DNA of 64,000 nt from contig NZ_JASCRY010000006.1 of assembly GCF_030010375.1 (NCBI RefSeq), positions 101,494 to 165,493 on the forward strand. The letters are read 5' to 3'. The position numbers were made by a program, and so were the translations under genes. Positions 37,361-45,227 of the stretch are shown here, one piece after another. How positions within the stretch are numbered: position 1 is the first letter of the stretch; each line of letters starts with the position of its first letter. The notes under the pieces were generated by a model. That model saw nothing but the letters and a program-made list of their open reading frames with translations. It searched no databases and was not told the DNA's origin. The DNA comes from Flavobacterium yafengii. GTDB lineage: Bacteria; Bacteroidota; Bacteroidia; Flavobacteriales; Flavobacteriaceae.

Positions 37361-37438
37361 TTAAAATTTTTCGGGCTTGATTAATACATAAATCAAATAG
37401 CCAAAAACGGCCAGTGCGACAATAAATAGTGCAGTCAT
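37361..37438 (-). CDS. kdpF: KdpF, small potassium-ATPase subunit
   Basis: This 25-residue membrane peptide, MTALFIVALAVFGYLIYVLI followed by KPEKF, matches the KdpF pattern of one hydrophobic helix ending in (R/K)PE(K/R)F. KdpF stabilises the KdpABC complex. It is 19 bases upstream of kdpA and three bases downstream of a second micro-ORF, and is shorter than usual ORF-calling limits. Confidence 0.93.
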   Translation of the reverse strand: MTALFIVALAVFGYLIYVLIKPEKF

Positions 37439-37441
37439 GGT

Positions 37442-37528
37442 TTAGATTTTTTCAAAAAATTCGACAGATTTAAAACAAATTGCAAATAGCAAAATGGCTA
37501 ATGCGAGTAAAAGGATTGTAATTATCAT
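37442..37528 (-). CDS. 28-residue membrane micro-ORF preceding kdpF
   Basis: The reading starts with ATG at 37528 and ends with TAA at 37444-37442. It encodes MIITILLLALAILLFAICFK and then SVEFFEKI: one strongly hydrophobic helix with a basic-then-acidic C-terminal tail. It ends three bases before the kdpF ATG, so it is almost certainly translated with it. It resembles KdpF in size and layout but lacks the KPEKF end. Seen: the ORF, its spacing and helix. Inferred: a second small subunit or regulator of KdpFABC. Confidence 0.75.
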   Translation of the reverse strand: MIITILLLALAILLFAICFKSVEFFEKI

Positions 37529-37594
37529 ATCTGTAGTTTATTGGATTATTAGAATTATAGACAATCGATCAAATAATTCAATCGATTAAACATG

Positions 37595-37876
37595 TTAAAC
37601 TCCTGAGGTATTTATTTGCTTGATGTATTCCGCCTTTAACGATTTTGGGAAAAGATTTGAAATATTGCAATGGCGCATTTCCATAAAAGAGGAAACCGAA
37701 AAAAGATAGACATTGGAAATAGCCATTTTTGTTTCGTTGCTTCCTGTTGTCAATAATCGTTCAGCAAGTGCCAAACATTTTTTTGCTCTGGAAATATTTC
37801 CCGTAATAATTGCAGTCTTGGTGATTTCGGCGAAGCGTTCTGCTTGTTTGTAAATCGTGGTGACTTGATTTTTCAT
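37595..37876 (-). CDS. Conserved-looking 93-residue protein at the head of the kdp operon
   Basis: This 93-residue soluble protein has a helical, TPR-like start (YKQAERFAEITKTAII, SRAKKCLALAERLL) and a C-terminal part with MEMRHCNISNLFPKSLKAEY. No known catalytic motif was recognised. It is the first gene after the regulator's terminator and lies 66 bases upstream of the 28-residue micro-ORF. I believe similar genes sit at this place in other Bacteroidota kdp operons, but I could not search. A regulatory or accessory role in the potassium response is inferred from position. Confidence 0.7.
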   Translation of the reverse strand: MKNQVTTIYKQAERFAEITKTAIITGNISRAKKCLALAERLLTTGSNETKMAISNVYLFSVSSFMEMRHCNISNLFPKSLKAEYIKQINTSGV

Positions 37877-37889
37877 AAGAATGTTTTTT

Positions 37890-37998
37890 TATGTTCTTCA
37901 TCGCTTATGCCAAAATACATTCCAAAAAGCCATCATAACCGTCAAAGCATTGCCAATTAAACCTTTGTGATTTATATGCCATAAAAAGCCATAAAAAA
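37890..37998 (-). promoter_or_regulatory. Candidate kdp operon control region with repeated TGGC motifs
   Basis: On the minus strand the stretch between the regulator terminator and the 93-residue gene contains repeated TGGC motifs (TATGGCTTTTTATGGCATA, TTGGCAATG, GATGGCTTTTTGG, TTTTGGCATAAG). The last, about 20 bases before the likely start of transcription, resembles a sigma-54 -24 element (TGGCA). The matching -12 sequence ATGA is a poor fit to TTGC. It could be activator binding sites or a degenerate sigma-54 promoter. Confidence 0.35.
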
Positions 37999-38026
37999 AG
38001 CCTATCAAAATGATAGGCTTTTCTCA
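37993..38026. terminator. Terminator of the sigma-54 regulator gene
   Basis: AAGCCTATCA and TGATAGGCTT form a hairpin with an AA(A) loop, followed on the minus strand by seven T residues, 16 bases after the regulator stop. Confidence 0.85.
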
Positions 38027-38040
38027 AAACAATAGGTTTC

Positions 38041-39381
38041 CTATTGAATGTTGTATTCGTCTAATTTTCTATAAAGCGTTGCAATTCCTATTTCTAATAA
38101 GCGTGCGGTTTCTGCTTTGTTGCCTTTGGTATAATTCAATACTTTCTGAATATGTAATTTTTCGACACTTTGCATCGAAAAAGCAGATACTATTTTGTTT
38201 GTTTTATCGATTTGGTGTTGTATTTCGTAAGGCAACAATTCTTCGTTTAAAATCTCACCATCTACTAAAATAACGGAACGTTCAATCACATTTTTAAGTT
38301 CCCGGACATTTCCCGGCCAGTGATAGGTTTCTAGTTTATGGAGAAATTCAGTATCAATACTCACCGTTTTTTTATTTGTTTTAGCCGAAAATTGCGATGC
38401 AAAACTATGAGCCAATGGCGCAATATCTTTTATCCTTTCTCGCAAAGGTGGAATTTTAATTTCAAAAATATTCAACCTAAAATACAGATCCGAACGGAAA
38501 CGGTGTTCTTCGCTTTCGGTTTTTAAATCGCGATTGGTTGCGGCAATTAGTCTGAAATTGGATTTTTTGGAAGTGGTATCACCTATTTGAATATATTCAC
38601 TAGTTTCTAAAACCCTTAATAATTTGGCCTGCAATTCTATAGGCATTTCACCGATTTCATCTAGAAATAAGGTTCCTCCATTGGCTTCTTCAATAAATCC
38701 TTTTTTATCTTTTAAAGCACCGGTAAAAGCCCCTTGCTTGTGTCCGAATAATTCGCTTTCCAGGATTTCCTTACTGAAAGTACTACAATTTAATGCCACA
38801 AATGATTTACCGACACGGTTGCTGTTCTCATGAATGGCTTGGGCAAAAACTTCCTTTCCGGTTCCAGTTTCGCCAGTTAAAAGTACAGTGGAATCTGTTT
38901 TGGATACTCTTTTGGCTAAATCAATTACTTGTTCCAATGCTTTTGATTTCCCGATGATGTTATCGAAGGAATATTTATCAGAGATTCTTTTTTCGAGTTG
39001 TTTGACTTTCTTTTGCAATTGCACTTTTTCCAATGCTTTGTATAAGAGCGGAATGATTTTTTCATTGTCATCGCCTTTGACAATATAATCAAATGCCCCG
39101 TTTTTCATTGCCTGAACACCATCGGAAATTTTGCCGAAAGCCGTTAATAAGATAACTTCCACTAATGGAAAACTTCGCTTTATTTTTTGAACAAAATCGA
39201 CACCATTACCATCGGGAAGTTTGACATCACAAAGCACGACATCAATATCATTATGTTCGAGTTTTTTGAAACCTGTTTTTAAATCCGGTGCTTCCAGAAC
39301 TTCAAAACCTTCGGATTTTATAATTCTTGCGAGAAGTCCGCGAAGTTTTTGTTCGTCGTCAATAATAAGTATATTTTTCAA
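38041..39381 (-). CDS. Sigma-54-dependent response regulator (NtrC family) heading the kdp block
   Basis: This 446-residue protein has three parts. The receiver domain (1-120) carries phospho-acceptor Asp52 in [11 protein letters not shown]. The AAA+ domain (about 140-375) has Walker A GETGTGKE at 170-177, the sigma-54 contact loop GAFTGA at 217-222 and DEIGEMP. The C-terminal Fis-type helix-turn-helix (about 400-446) contains [26 protein letters not shown] is intact, so it should activate sigma-54 promoters. In E. coli the kdp regulator is KdpE, an OmpR-type protein; here an NtrC-type gene occupies that place. It is separated from the operon by a terminator and a TGGC-rich region. Confidence 0.94.
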   Translation of the reverse strand: MKNILIIDDEQKLRGLLARIIKSEGFEVLEAPDLKTGFKKLEHNDIDVVLCDVKLPDGNGVDFVQKIKRSFPLVEVILLTAFGKISDGVQAMKNGAFDYIVKGDDNEKIIPLLYKALEKVQLQKKVKQLEKRISDKYSFDNIIGKSKALEQVIDLAKRVSKTDSTVLLTGETGTGKEVFAQAIHENSNRVGKSFVALNCSTFSKEILESELFGHKQGAFTGALKDKKGFIEEANGGTLFLDEIGEMPIELQAKLLRVLETSEYIQIGDTTSKKSNFRLIAATNRDLKTESEEHRFRSDLYFRLNIFEIKIPPLRERIKDIAPLAHSFASQFSAKTNKKTVSIDTEFLHKLETYHWPGNVRELKNVIERSVILVDGEILNEELLPYEIQHQIDKTNKIVSAFSMQSVEKLHIQKVLNYTKGNKAETARLLEIGIATLYRKLDEYNIQ

Positions 39382-39407
39382 AACAGGCTCTATATAAATT
39401 TAATAAA

Positions 39408-39437
39408 CAAAATTACATCTTTGCCTCTTTAGAGAGG
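39408..39437 (-). promoter_or_regulatory. Candidate promoter of the NtrC-type regulator with an overlapping inverted repeat
   Basis: On the minus strand TAATTTTG (39415-39408) matches the -7 consensus TAnnTTTG. At the place of the -33 box there is instead the inverted repeat CCTCT-TTAG-AGAGG (39424-39437), which could be an operator. No clear -33 TTG was found. Confidence 0.4.
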
Positions 39438-39871
39438 TTATAATCTATTAATAAATTTTCATTATTTTAGGTTAAAACTTTAATATTAACCGAGTACAAA
39501 TCCATACAATTACAAAATTTTCATGTCATGTAATGGCAAATAACTAGGGTTTTTTATAAAAACATCAAATTCATAACCCTGGGTCCCGAGTTTAAATCTT
39601 GGTCTCGCTACCAAAGCAAAAACCCTAAAATCAATATGTTAGGTTTTTTTTATGTTTAAAATTCAGTATATTCTTCAAACCTCAACCCCAGTAGTGACGT
39701 ATTAAACTCCAAAGATCGAAATTTACCTTAAAAAACATATATCCAAAATATACTTCTTTTCTAAATGGTATCAAGTGAAACTCTGAAAATAAATGATTAG
39801 AACTAAATCATCCGTACTTAAATATTAATAAAATATCCTACATTAGTAAAATAAATCCGACTACCTAAATA
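39438..39871. other. Gap holding the tRNA-Met remnant and no gene
   Basis: Apart from the duplicated tRNA 3' half and terminator (39569-39653), this stretch is A+T-rich and without a credible ORF up to the restriction-methyltransferase start. Confidence 0.6.
39569..39653 (+). repeat. Decayed copy of the 3' half of tRNA-Met and its terminator (candidate attachment-site repeat)
   Basis: From ATTCATAACCCT onward this segment repeats 28337-28420. It contains the anticodon 3' side, variable region, T arm, acceptor 3' strand with CCA and the following hairpin terminator, in the same orientation. Differences include a missing A in CCCTGAGG, C-to-T changes in the T arm, and a broken terminator stem. 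The 5' half of the tRNA is absent, so it cannot be a functional tRNA. A direct repeat of a tRNA 3' end is the usual mark of integrase-mediated insertion. Confidence 0.85.
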
Positions 39872-42800
39872 ATGACCATCCAACAATATCTTACCAAAGT
39901 TGAAACGCTTTATAAAACAGGAAACGCTCGTGAACATTCGTATCGTGGCGACCTTCAAAACCTCATCATGGCAATCTTACCAGATATTCTGGTGACCAAT
40001 GAACCCGCAAGAGTTGCTTGTGGTGCGCCCGATTATGTACTGACCCGTAAAGACATTCCTGTTGGTTATATTGAAGCAAAAGATATTGGAGTGGACTTAG
40101 GAAGCAAAACCCTAAAAGAACAGTTTGACCGCTATAAATCCGGGCTATCAAATTTGGTATTTACCGATTATATGGATTTTCATTTTTATAAAGACGGAGA
40201 ACTAACCACGAAAATTGCAATCGCTAAGTTGGAAAATGGTACGATTGTACCACAACCAGAAAACTTTGACCAGTTCACACAACTAATAAAGAATTTTGCT
40301 CAAACCGTATCACAAACTATCAAGTCACCAACTAAGTTGGCTCAAATGATGGCGGGCAAGGCAAAATTAATGGCGGATGTTATTGAGAAGTCACTAAATT
40401 ATGACGACCAAGAAGGGAAACGCTCCACCATCAAATCGCAAATGCTGTCCTTCCAACAAATGTTGATACACGATATTGACAACAAATCATTTGCCGACAT
40501 CTATTCTCAAACCATCGCCTATGGCATGTTTGCAGCCCGATACCACGACCCAACTTTACCGACATTCTCTCGTATGGAAGCCGCAGAGTTAATCCCTAAA
40601 AGCAACCCATTTTTGCGTAAATTATTTCAAGACATAGCGGGTTTTGATTTAGACACACGTTTAACTTGGATTGTAGATGAGTTGGTTAATATTTTCTTAG
40701 CTAGTGATGTGGCTCTCATTATGAAAAACTTTGGTAAAAGCACTAAACAGGAAGACCCTGTGGTTCACTTTTACGAAACATTTTTGGGGGAGTATAATCC
40801 CGCTTTGCGCAAAGCACGAGGTGTTTGGTACACACCGCAACCCGTAGTAAATTTTATAGTTCGAGCGGTTGATGACATTCTAAAAACTGAATTCGATTTA
40901 CCACAAGGTTTGGCTGACACCAGCAAAATAAAAATCAAGAAAAAAGCAATTACCCAAACGGCTTCCAAAAAAAATGCCGTAATAAAAGAAGTTGAGGTAG
41001 AACACGAAGTACACAAAGTGCAAATATTGGACCCAGCCACTGGAACGGGAACTTTTTTAGCTGAGGTAGTGAAACACATCCATAAAAAATTTGAAGGTCA
41101 ACAAGGCATTTGGAGCAAGTATGTAACCAAAGACCTCATCCCAAGATTGAATGGTTTTGAATTACTCATGGCGAGTTACGCAATGGCCCATCTAAAAATG
41201 GACATGCTATTGACCGAGACAGGATATAAACCAACAGATGACCAGCGTTTCCGCATTTTTTTAACTAACTCACTTGAAGAAGCGCATCCCGACACGGGAA
41301 CGCTTTTTAGTTCTTGGCTATCTGATGAAGCCGACCAAGCTAATGCTATAAAACGTGATGCACCAGTAATGGTGGTTATGGGTAATCCACCTTATAGTGG
41401 TGTTTCCTCAAATAATGGGGAATGGATTAGTAAATTAATTGATGATTATAAATACATTGATGGCGAACATTTTAAAGAACGTAAGCATTGGTTGAATGAT
41501 GATTATGTAAAATTTATGCGTTTTGGGCAACATTTTATTGATAAAAATGGAAGCGGTGTTTTAGCTTTTATTAACCCTCATGGCTTTTTAGACAATCCAA
41601 CTTTTAGGGGAATGCGTTGGCATTTATTACAAAGTTTTGACAAAATTTACACAATAGACTTACACGGAAACAGTACAAAAAAAGAAGTTTGTCCCGATGG
41701 GTCACCCGACAAAAATGTTTTCGACATTATGCAAGGTGTTTCCATAAATATTTTTGTTAAAACTAATACGAAAAAGGTAGACGAATTAGGAAAAGTTTTT
41801 CATTATGATTTATTTGGCAAACGTGATTTAAAATATGATTTTCTATTAGAAAATTCATTAAATACAATTAATTTTAATGAGTTAAAACCCGAAAAACCAT
41901 TTTTATTATTTGTTGCAAGAAATAATGAAGGCGCATCCGAATATAAACAAGGATTTGGTGTAAATGAAATTTTCACTATAAATTCAGTAGGTTCAGTCAG
42001 TGCAAATGATGGTTTAAATATTTCTTTTACTAAAGAAGAACAAAAAAATAAAATTATTGATATTTTAAGTATTCCAGAAAATCTATGGAGATTGAAATAC
42101 AAAAGAGCTAAGGATGCAAGAGATTGGACATATTTATCTGCGTACAATGATGCTCTAAAAAATAATGATAATGAAAAATATGTTAAAACTTCCTACCGAC
42201 CATTTGATATAAGATGGAGTTTATATACTGGAAATTCAAGAGGACTATATTCTAGTCCTCAACCTAAAGTTATGAAACATTTAATAAATGAAAATAACTT
42301 GGGATTAATTATTGGTAGACAAGGGCAAGCTGTTGGCTCAATGCCTTGGAATTTATCTTTTATAACAAATACAATTACGGACTTTAATATGTATTACAGA
42401 GGTGGCGGAATGTTATTCCCATTATACCTCTACCCAGAATCAAACATACAACAAACATTAGAAGGCAACAACACCAGAGTACCCAATATTAACCCAACAA
42501 TTATAAAACAAATTGCTGACGGCTTAAGAATGACGTTCACCTACGAAAAGGAAACAGAAAGTAATGTTTGTTTTGCTAATAGTGACGAGGTCCGTCCAGA
42601 GTTTAGACAAAGTTTTGCACCAATTGATTTGCTAGATTATATTTATGCGGTTTTACATTCGCCAACATACCGAGAAAAATACAAAGAATTTTTAAAGATA
42701 GATTTTCCTCGTGTTCCTGCTCCAACCGATGCAGACCAATTCTGGAAATTGGTTCGTTTAGGCGGTGAGTTACGTCAAATTCATTTACTGGAAAGTCCTA

Positions 42801-43090
42801 CTGTCGAGAAATACATTACCCAATATCCAGAAGACGGGGACAACATCGTGACCAAACCAGTGTATAAAAATGGTAACGTTTACATTAACGATGACCAACA
42901 TTTTGCGAACGTTCCAGAAGTAGCTTGGAACTTTTACATCGGTGGCTATCAACCCGCTCAGAAATGGCTAAAAGACCGCAAGAACCGAGAACTCAATTAT
43001 GACGACATATTGCACTACCAAAAAATTATCGTGGCCCTAAGTGAAACGGATAGGATTATGAAGGAAATAGATATAATAAAATTAGAGTAA
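39872..43090 (+). CDS. Single-chain restriction enzyme/N6-adenine methyltransferase (type IIG / type ISP-like, no helicase)
   Basis: This 1072-residue protein has an N-terminal PD-(D/E)xK-like nuclease: Asp54 in GAPDY, then Glu68-x-Lys70 in GYIEAKD. The methyltransferase has motif I DPATGTGTF at 387-395 and motif IV NPPY at 505-508, with the family segment GFELLMASYAMAHLKMDMLL between. The C-terminal target-recognition part contains LLDYIYAVLHSPTYREKY and LVRLGGELRQIHLLE, shared with type ISP enzymes. The superfamily-2 helicase that type ISP proteins carry is absent, so it should behave as a type IIG enzyme. It probably methylates and cuts foreign DNA at a site not predictable here. A YaaC-like gene follows 12 bases later. 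Confidence 0.88.
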   Translation: MTIQQYLTKVETLYKTGNAREHSYRGDLQNLIMAILPDILVTNEPARVACGAPDYVLTRKDIPVGYIEAKDIGVDLGSKTLKEQFDRYKSGLSNLVFTDYMDFHFYKDGELTTKIAIAKLENGTIVPQPENFDQFTQLIKNFAQTVSQTIKSPTKLAQMMAGKAKLMADVIEKSLNYDDQEGKRSTIKSQMLSFQQMLIHDIDNKSFADIYSQTIAYGMFAARYHDPTLPTFSRMEAAELIPKSNPFLRKLFQDIAGFDLDTRLTWIVDELVNIFLASDVALIMKNFGKSTKQEDPVVHFYETFLGEYNPALRKARGVWYTPQPVVNFIVRAVDDILKTEFDLPQGLADTSKIKIKKKAITQTASKKNAVIKEVEVEHEVHKVQILDPATGTGTFLAEVVKHIHKKFEGQQGIWSKYVTKDLIPRLNGFELLMASYAMAHLKMDMLLTETGYKPTDDQRFRIFLTNSLEEAHPDTGTLFSSWLSDEADQANAIKRDAPVMVVMGNPPYSGVSSNNGEWISKLIDDYKYIDGEHFKERKHWLNDDYVKFMRFGQHFIDKNGSGVLAFINPHGFLDNPTFRGMRWHLLQSFDKIYTIDLHGNSTKKEVCPDGSPDKNVFDIMQGVSINIFVKTNTKKVDELGKVFHYDLFGKRDLKYDFLLENSLNTINFNELKPEKPFLLFVARNNEGASEYKQGFGVNEIFTINSVGSVSANDGLNISFTKEEQKNKIIDILSIPENLWRLKYKRAKDARDWTYLSAYNDALKNNDNEKYVKTSYRPFDIRWSLYTGNSRGLYSSPQPKVMKHLINENNLGLIIGRQGQAVGSMPWNLSFITNTITDFNMYYRGGGMLFPLYLYPESNIQQTLEGNNTRVPNINPTIIKQIADGLRMTFTYEKETESNVCFANSDEVRPEFRQSFAPIDLLDYIYAVLHSPTYREKYKEFLKIDFPRVPAPTDADQFWKLVRLGGELRQIHLLESPTVEKYITQYPEDGDNIVTKPVYKNGNVYINDDQHFANVPEVAWNFYIGGYQPAQKWLKDRKNRELNYDDILHYQKIIVALSETDRIMKEIDIIKLE

Positions 43091-43102
43091 ATAACTTGAC
43101 CA

Positions 43103-44209
43103 ATGAAATTAGAAGAATTAGGAGAACAAGTACTAAGGGATTATAAATCTGTAAAATATTTTCCATTTGACAATGGGGCGGGTGCTCCATTTATACTTAC
43201 ATCTGACCCTTTGGGCTATCTCGAAGCTTGGTTGGAAAATTCACTTAGCGCAATCAAGCGGGATGGGAGCTCAAAACGAGATTCTATAACAAAGGCAATT
43301 TATTTTACCCAACTTTCGCAAGACTTTTATAATTCAGCACTAAGTGCTAAAATGCCATCAAAAGGAACACTACTATATTACTCATTCATTAATCTCGTGA
43401 AAGTCTATCTTTTAATGAATGGTCATAAGTTGGAAACAAAAACGGAACATCATGGTATTTCTTTACCTTCAACTTATAAAGATAAATTGAAGTTAATAAA
43501 CCCAGCTGGCGATGGAATATCTATTTTTCATGAATTTGCAAAATTAATTGGAAAAGAGGTAGATAATACGACAGGAGCCGACATTTCATTTAAAGACCTA
43601 TTAAATAGTTTACCCGAAGTTCATGAGATTGGATTTGCCCTAGGATTATTCCCAAATACCAAAAGAAGGTTTTTACCAATCGAACTGACAATTAGAACAA
43701 GCGCCAATAGAAAAACCATATACTATACAATATCTTATGAAAAGAGATTCGACAATCAAATGAAAGTCGACAAGCTAACAAAGGGTGTCTTTAAAAAAAA
43801 ACTAACAAAACTTGATATCGAAAACGATTCATCGAGAGTCCATTTTAAATCAAACTTCAATGTTAGCTATACTCATAGCTCTGGCACAAGTTGGAATATT
43901 TGTTATCCAAAAATTGTTAGTGATATTTCCGAACTAAACCTCACACCGATGTTGACTCGTCAAGGATATCGTTTTTATTTAGATTTAGAGCCGACAAGAT
44001 TACATCGTTTATCTTCTGTACTAGCATTTGCCTACTATCTTGGTACCGTTGCAAGGTACCGCCCTTCGCTAAATGAAGAAATATTAAAAGGTAAATATCA
44101 ATCAATAATTAACGAAGCTATTATATCATGCCCAAATCAATTTTTCTACTTAATGGTTAGCCATATAACTAAACAAATATGCGCTATTCCAATGGCTAAA
44201 ATAGATTAA
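43103..44209 (+). CDS. YaaC-like protein paired with the restriction-methyltransferase
   Basis: This 368-residue soluble protein resembles the YaaC family. The helical N-terminal region has TKAIYFTQLSQDFYNSA and LLYYSFINLVKVYLLMNGH followed by HHGIS. The C-terminal part is VLAFAYYLGTVARYRPSLNE and ends QFFYLMVSHITKQICAIP. The function of YaaC is unknown. The 12-base spacing from the restriction-methyltransferase implies one transcript, so I infer an accessory role in the same defence unit. Confidence in the family name is moderate; the gene itself is clear. Confidence 0.75.
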   Translation: MKLEELGEQVLRDYKSVKYFPFDNGAGAPFILTSDPLGYLEAWLENSLSAIKRDGSSKRDSITKAIYFTQLSQDFYNSALSAKMPSKGTLLYYSFINLVKVYLLMNGHKLETKTEHHGISLPSTYKDKLKLINPAGDGISIFHEFAKLIGKEVDNTTGADISFKDLLNSLPEVHEIGFALGLFPNTKRRFLPIELTIRTSANRKTIYYTISYEKRFDNQMKVDKLTKGVFKKKLTKLDIENDSSRVHFKSNFNVSYTHSSGTSWNICYPKIVSDISELNLTPMLTRQGYRFYLDLEPTRLHRLSSVLAFAYYLGTVARYRPSLNEEILKGKYQSIINEAIISCPNQFFYLMVSHITKQICAIPMAKID

Positions 44210-44301
44210 CGTATCAAAACCAAAACTGTATCAAAATAAATCTACTGTCAGCAATAAATGATACAAGTAAATGTACCAATATAATTCTTTAATTTATTTT
44301 T

Positions 44302-44385
44302 ATGGAAAAAGCAATCATCATATCTCGTTGTTCTACAAATGAAAATCGCCACTGTTGCATGTTACTCGATTGTATACTTAAATAA
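44302..44385 (+). pseudogene. Relic of a serine recombinase N-terminus
   Basis: A 27-codon reading begins MEKAIIISRCSTNENRH and stops soon after. KAIIISRCSTNENR has the form of the first strand and catalytic-serine turn of serine recombinases (ARVST-D/N-E). Nothing of the rest of a recombinase follows in any frame that I could see. It is interpreted as a fragment left by a lost mobile element. The similarity is short, so chance cannot be excluded. Confidence 0.45.
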
Positions 44386-44482
44386 ATCGTCACCAAATCG
44401 TATACTTTTTAGCAATATTTGCTGTAGTTAAAAACAATTCAAGACAATAGCTTATATTGCAATACTAATAAATGCTATTGCG

Positions 44483-45112
44483 ATGAAAGATCTAAAAAAG
44501 TATAGTAATAAAATAAAAGCCGCTTTTGTTTTACTGATTGTTATGTTTATCATCTTATTGAGTAATTTTAATACATTACAAAACTCTAAAAAAACGAATG
44601 AGAATATCAACGCCATCTATAATGACCGATTAGTTGTGTCTCGCTATATCTTTCAGTATGCAAATGAGCTTTATTTCATAAAAGCAAACGCAGTAGAAAC
44701 AAAACTAAATGACACTCAAAAAAAGGAGCAGATTATAGCAGCATTGAAAAACATTCAAAACATAGATGAATTATATCTAAAAACTGTTTTAACTTCTAAA
44801 GAAAAAACATCCTTTGCTGCATTTTTGGCCTCTTGTTCTGCTATTAATAAAGATACCCAAAATAAAAACTGGAATCAAGTAAGTCATTCTGGTAATCAAG
44901 CTTTACAAACACTAGAATTACTATCGCAAATTCAAAGTAAGGAGGGTAAGTCAAAATTGACAAACTCAAATACCTTGTATAACGACAATAACATTCTAGG
45001 ACAACTTCAGATTGCGTTGCTGGTCATTTTAGGTGGTATCTCCTTATATTTATTAATGGCAAAGAAAAACAAGATAAATATAAAAATACCTGAACCTCAA
45101 AGTATGAATTAA
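44483..45112 (+). CDS. Membrane protein with periplasmic four-helix-bundle sensor domain and no output domain
   Basis: This 209-residue protein has an N-terminal membrane helix (about 13-30) and a helical periplasmic region (about 32-168). A second helix (about 171-190) and a short cytoplasmic tail follow. The layout, including NLNTLQNSKKTNENINAIY-like helical heptads and the paired helices, matches the 4HB_MCP sensory module of chemoreceptors. However, there is no HAMP, signalling or kinase domain after the second helix. It is either a stand-alone ligand binder or the remnant of a larger receptor. No neighbour obviously supplies the output. Confidence 0.72.
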   Translation: MKDLKKYSNKIKAAFVLLIVMFIILLSNFNTLQNSKKTNENINAIYNDRLVVSRYIFQYANELYFIKANAVETKLNDTQKKEQIIAALKNIQNIDELYLKTVLTSKEKTSFAAFLASCSAINKDTQNKNWNQVSHSGNQALQTLELLSQIQSKEGKSKLTNSNTLYNDNNILGQLQIALLVILGGISLYLLMAKKNKINIKIPEPQSMN

Positions 45113-45186
45113 TTATAGGTTCCAAGTATTTCTATTCTAATCTAAAATTATATACAGAAATTAAATTCTAAAAGATATAAGGCTTA

Positions 45187-45210
45187 AATTTTATTCATAT
45201 GAATAAAATT
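45187..45210. terminator. 24-bp perfect palindrome between convergent genes
   Basis: AATTTTATTCAT at 45187-45198 is immediately followed by its exact reverse complement at 45199-45210. It lies between two convergent genes, so a bidirectional terminator is likely, but the zero-length spacer also suits a dimeric protein-binding site. Confidence 0.5.
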
Positions 45211-45227
45211 AAAAGCACAATCAAGAC

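Noticed and set aside
37897..37916. Firm sigma-54 promoter call upstream of the kdp operon
   Set aside because: TGGCA is present but the -12 element is ATGA, not TTGC. It is kept only as a low-confidence control region.
39569..39653. Second tRNA-Met gene
   Set aside because: Only the 3' half is present, with substitutions and a missing base; no D arm or 5' acceptor strand can be found.
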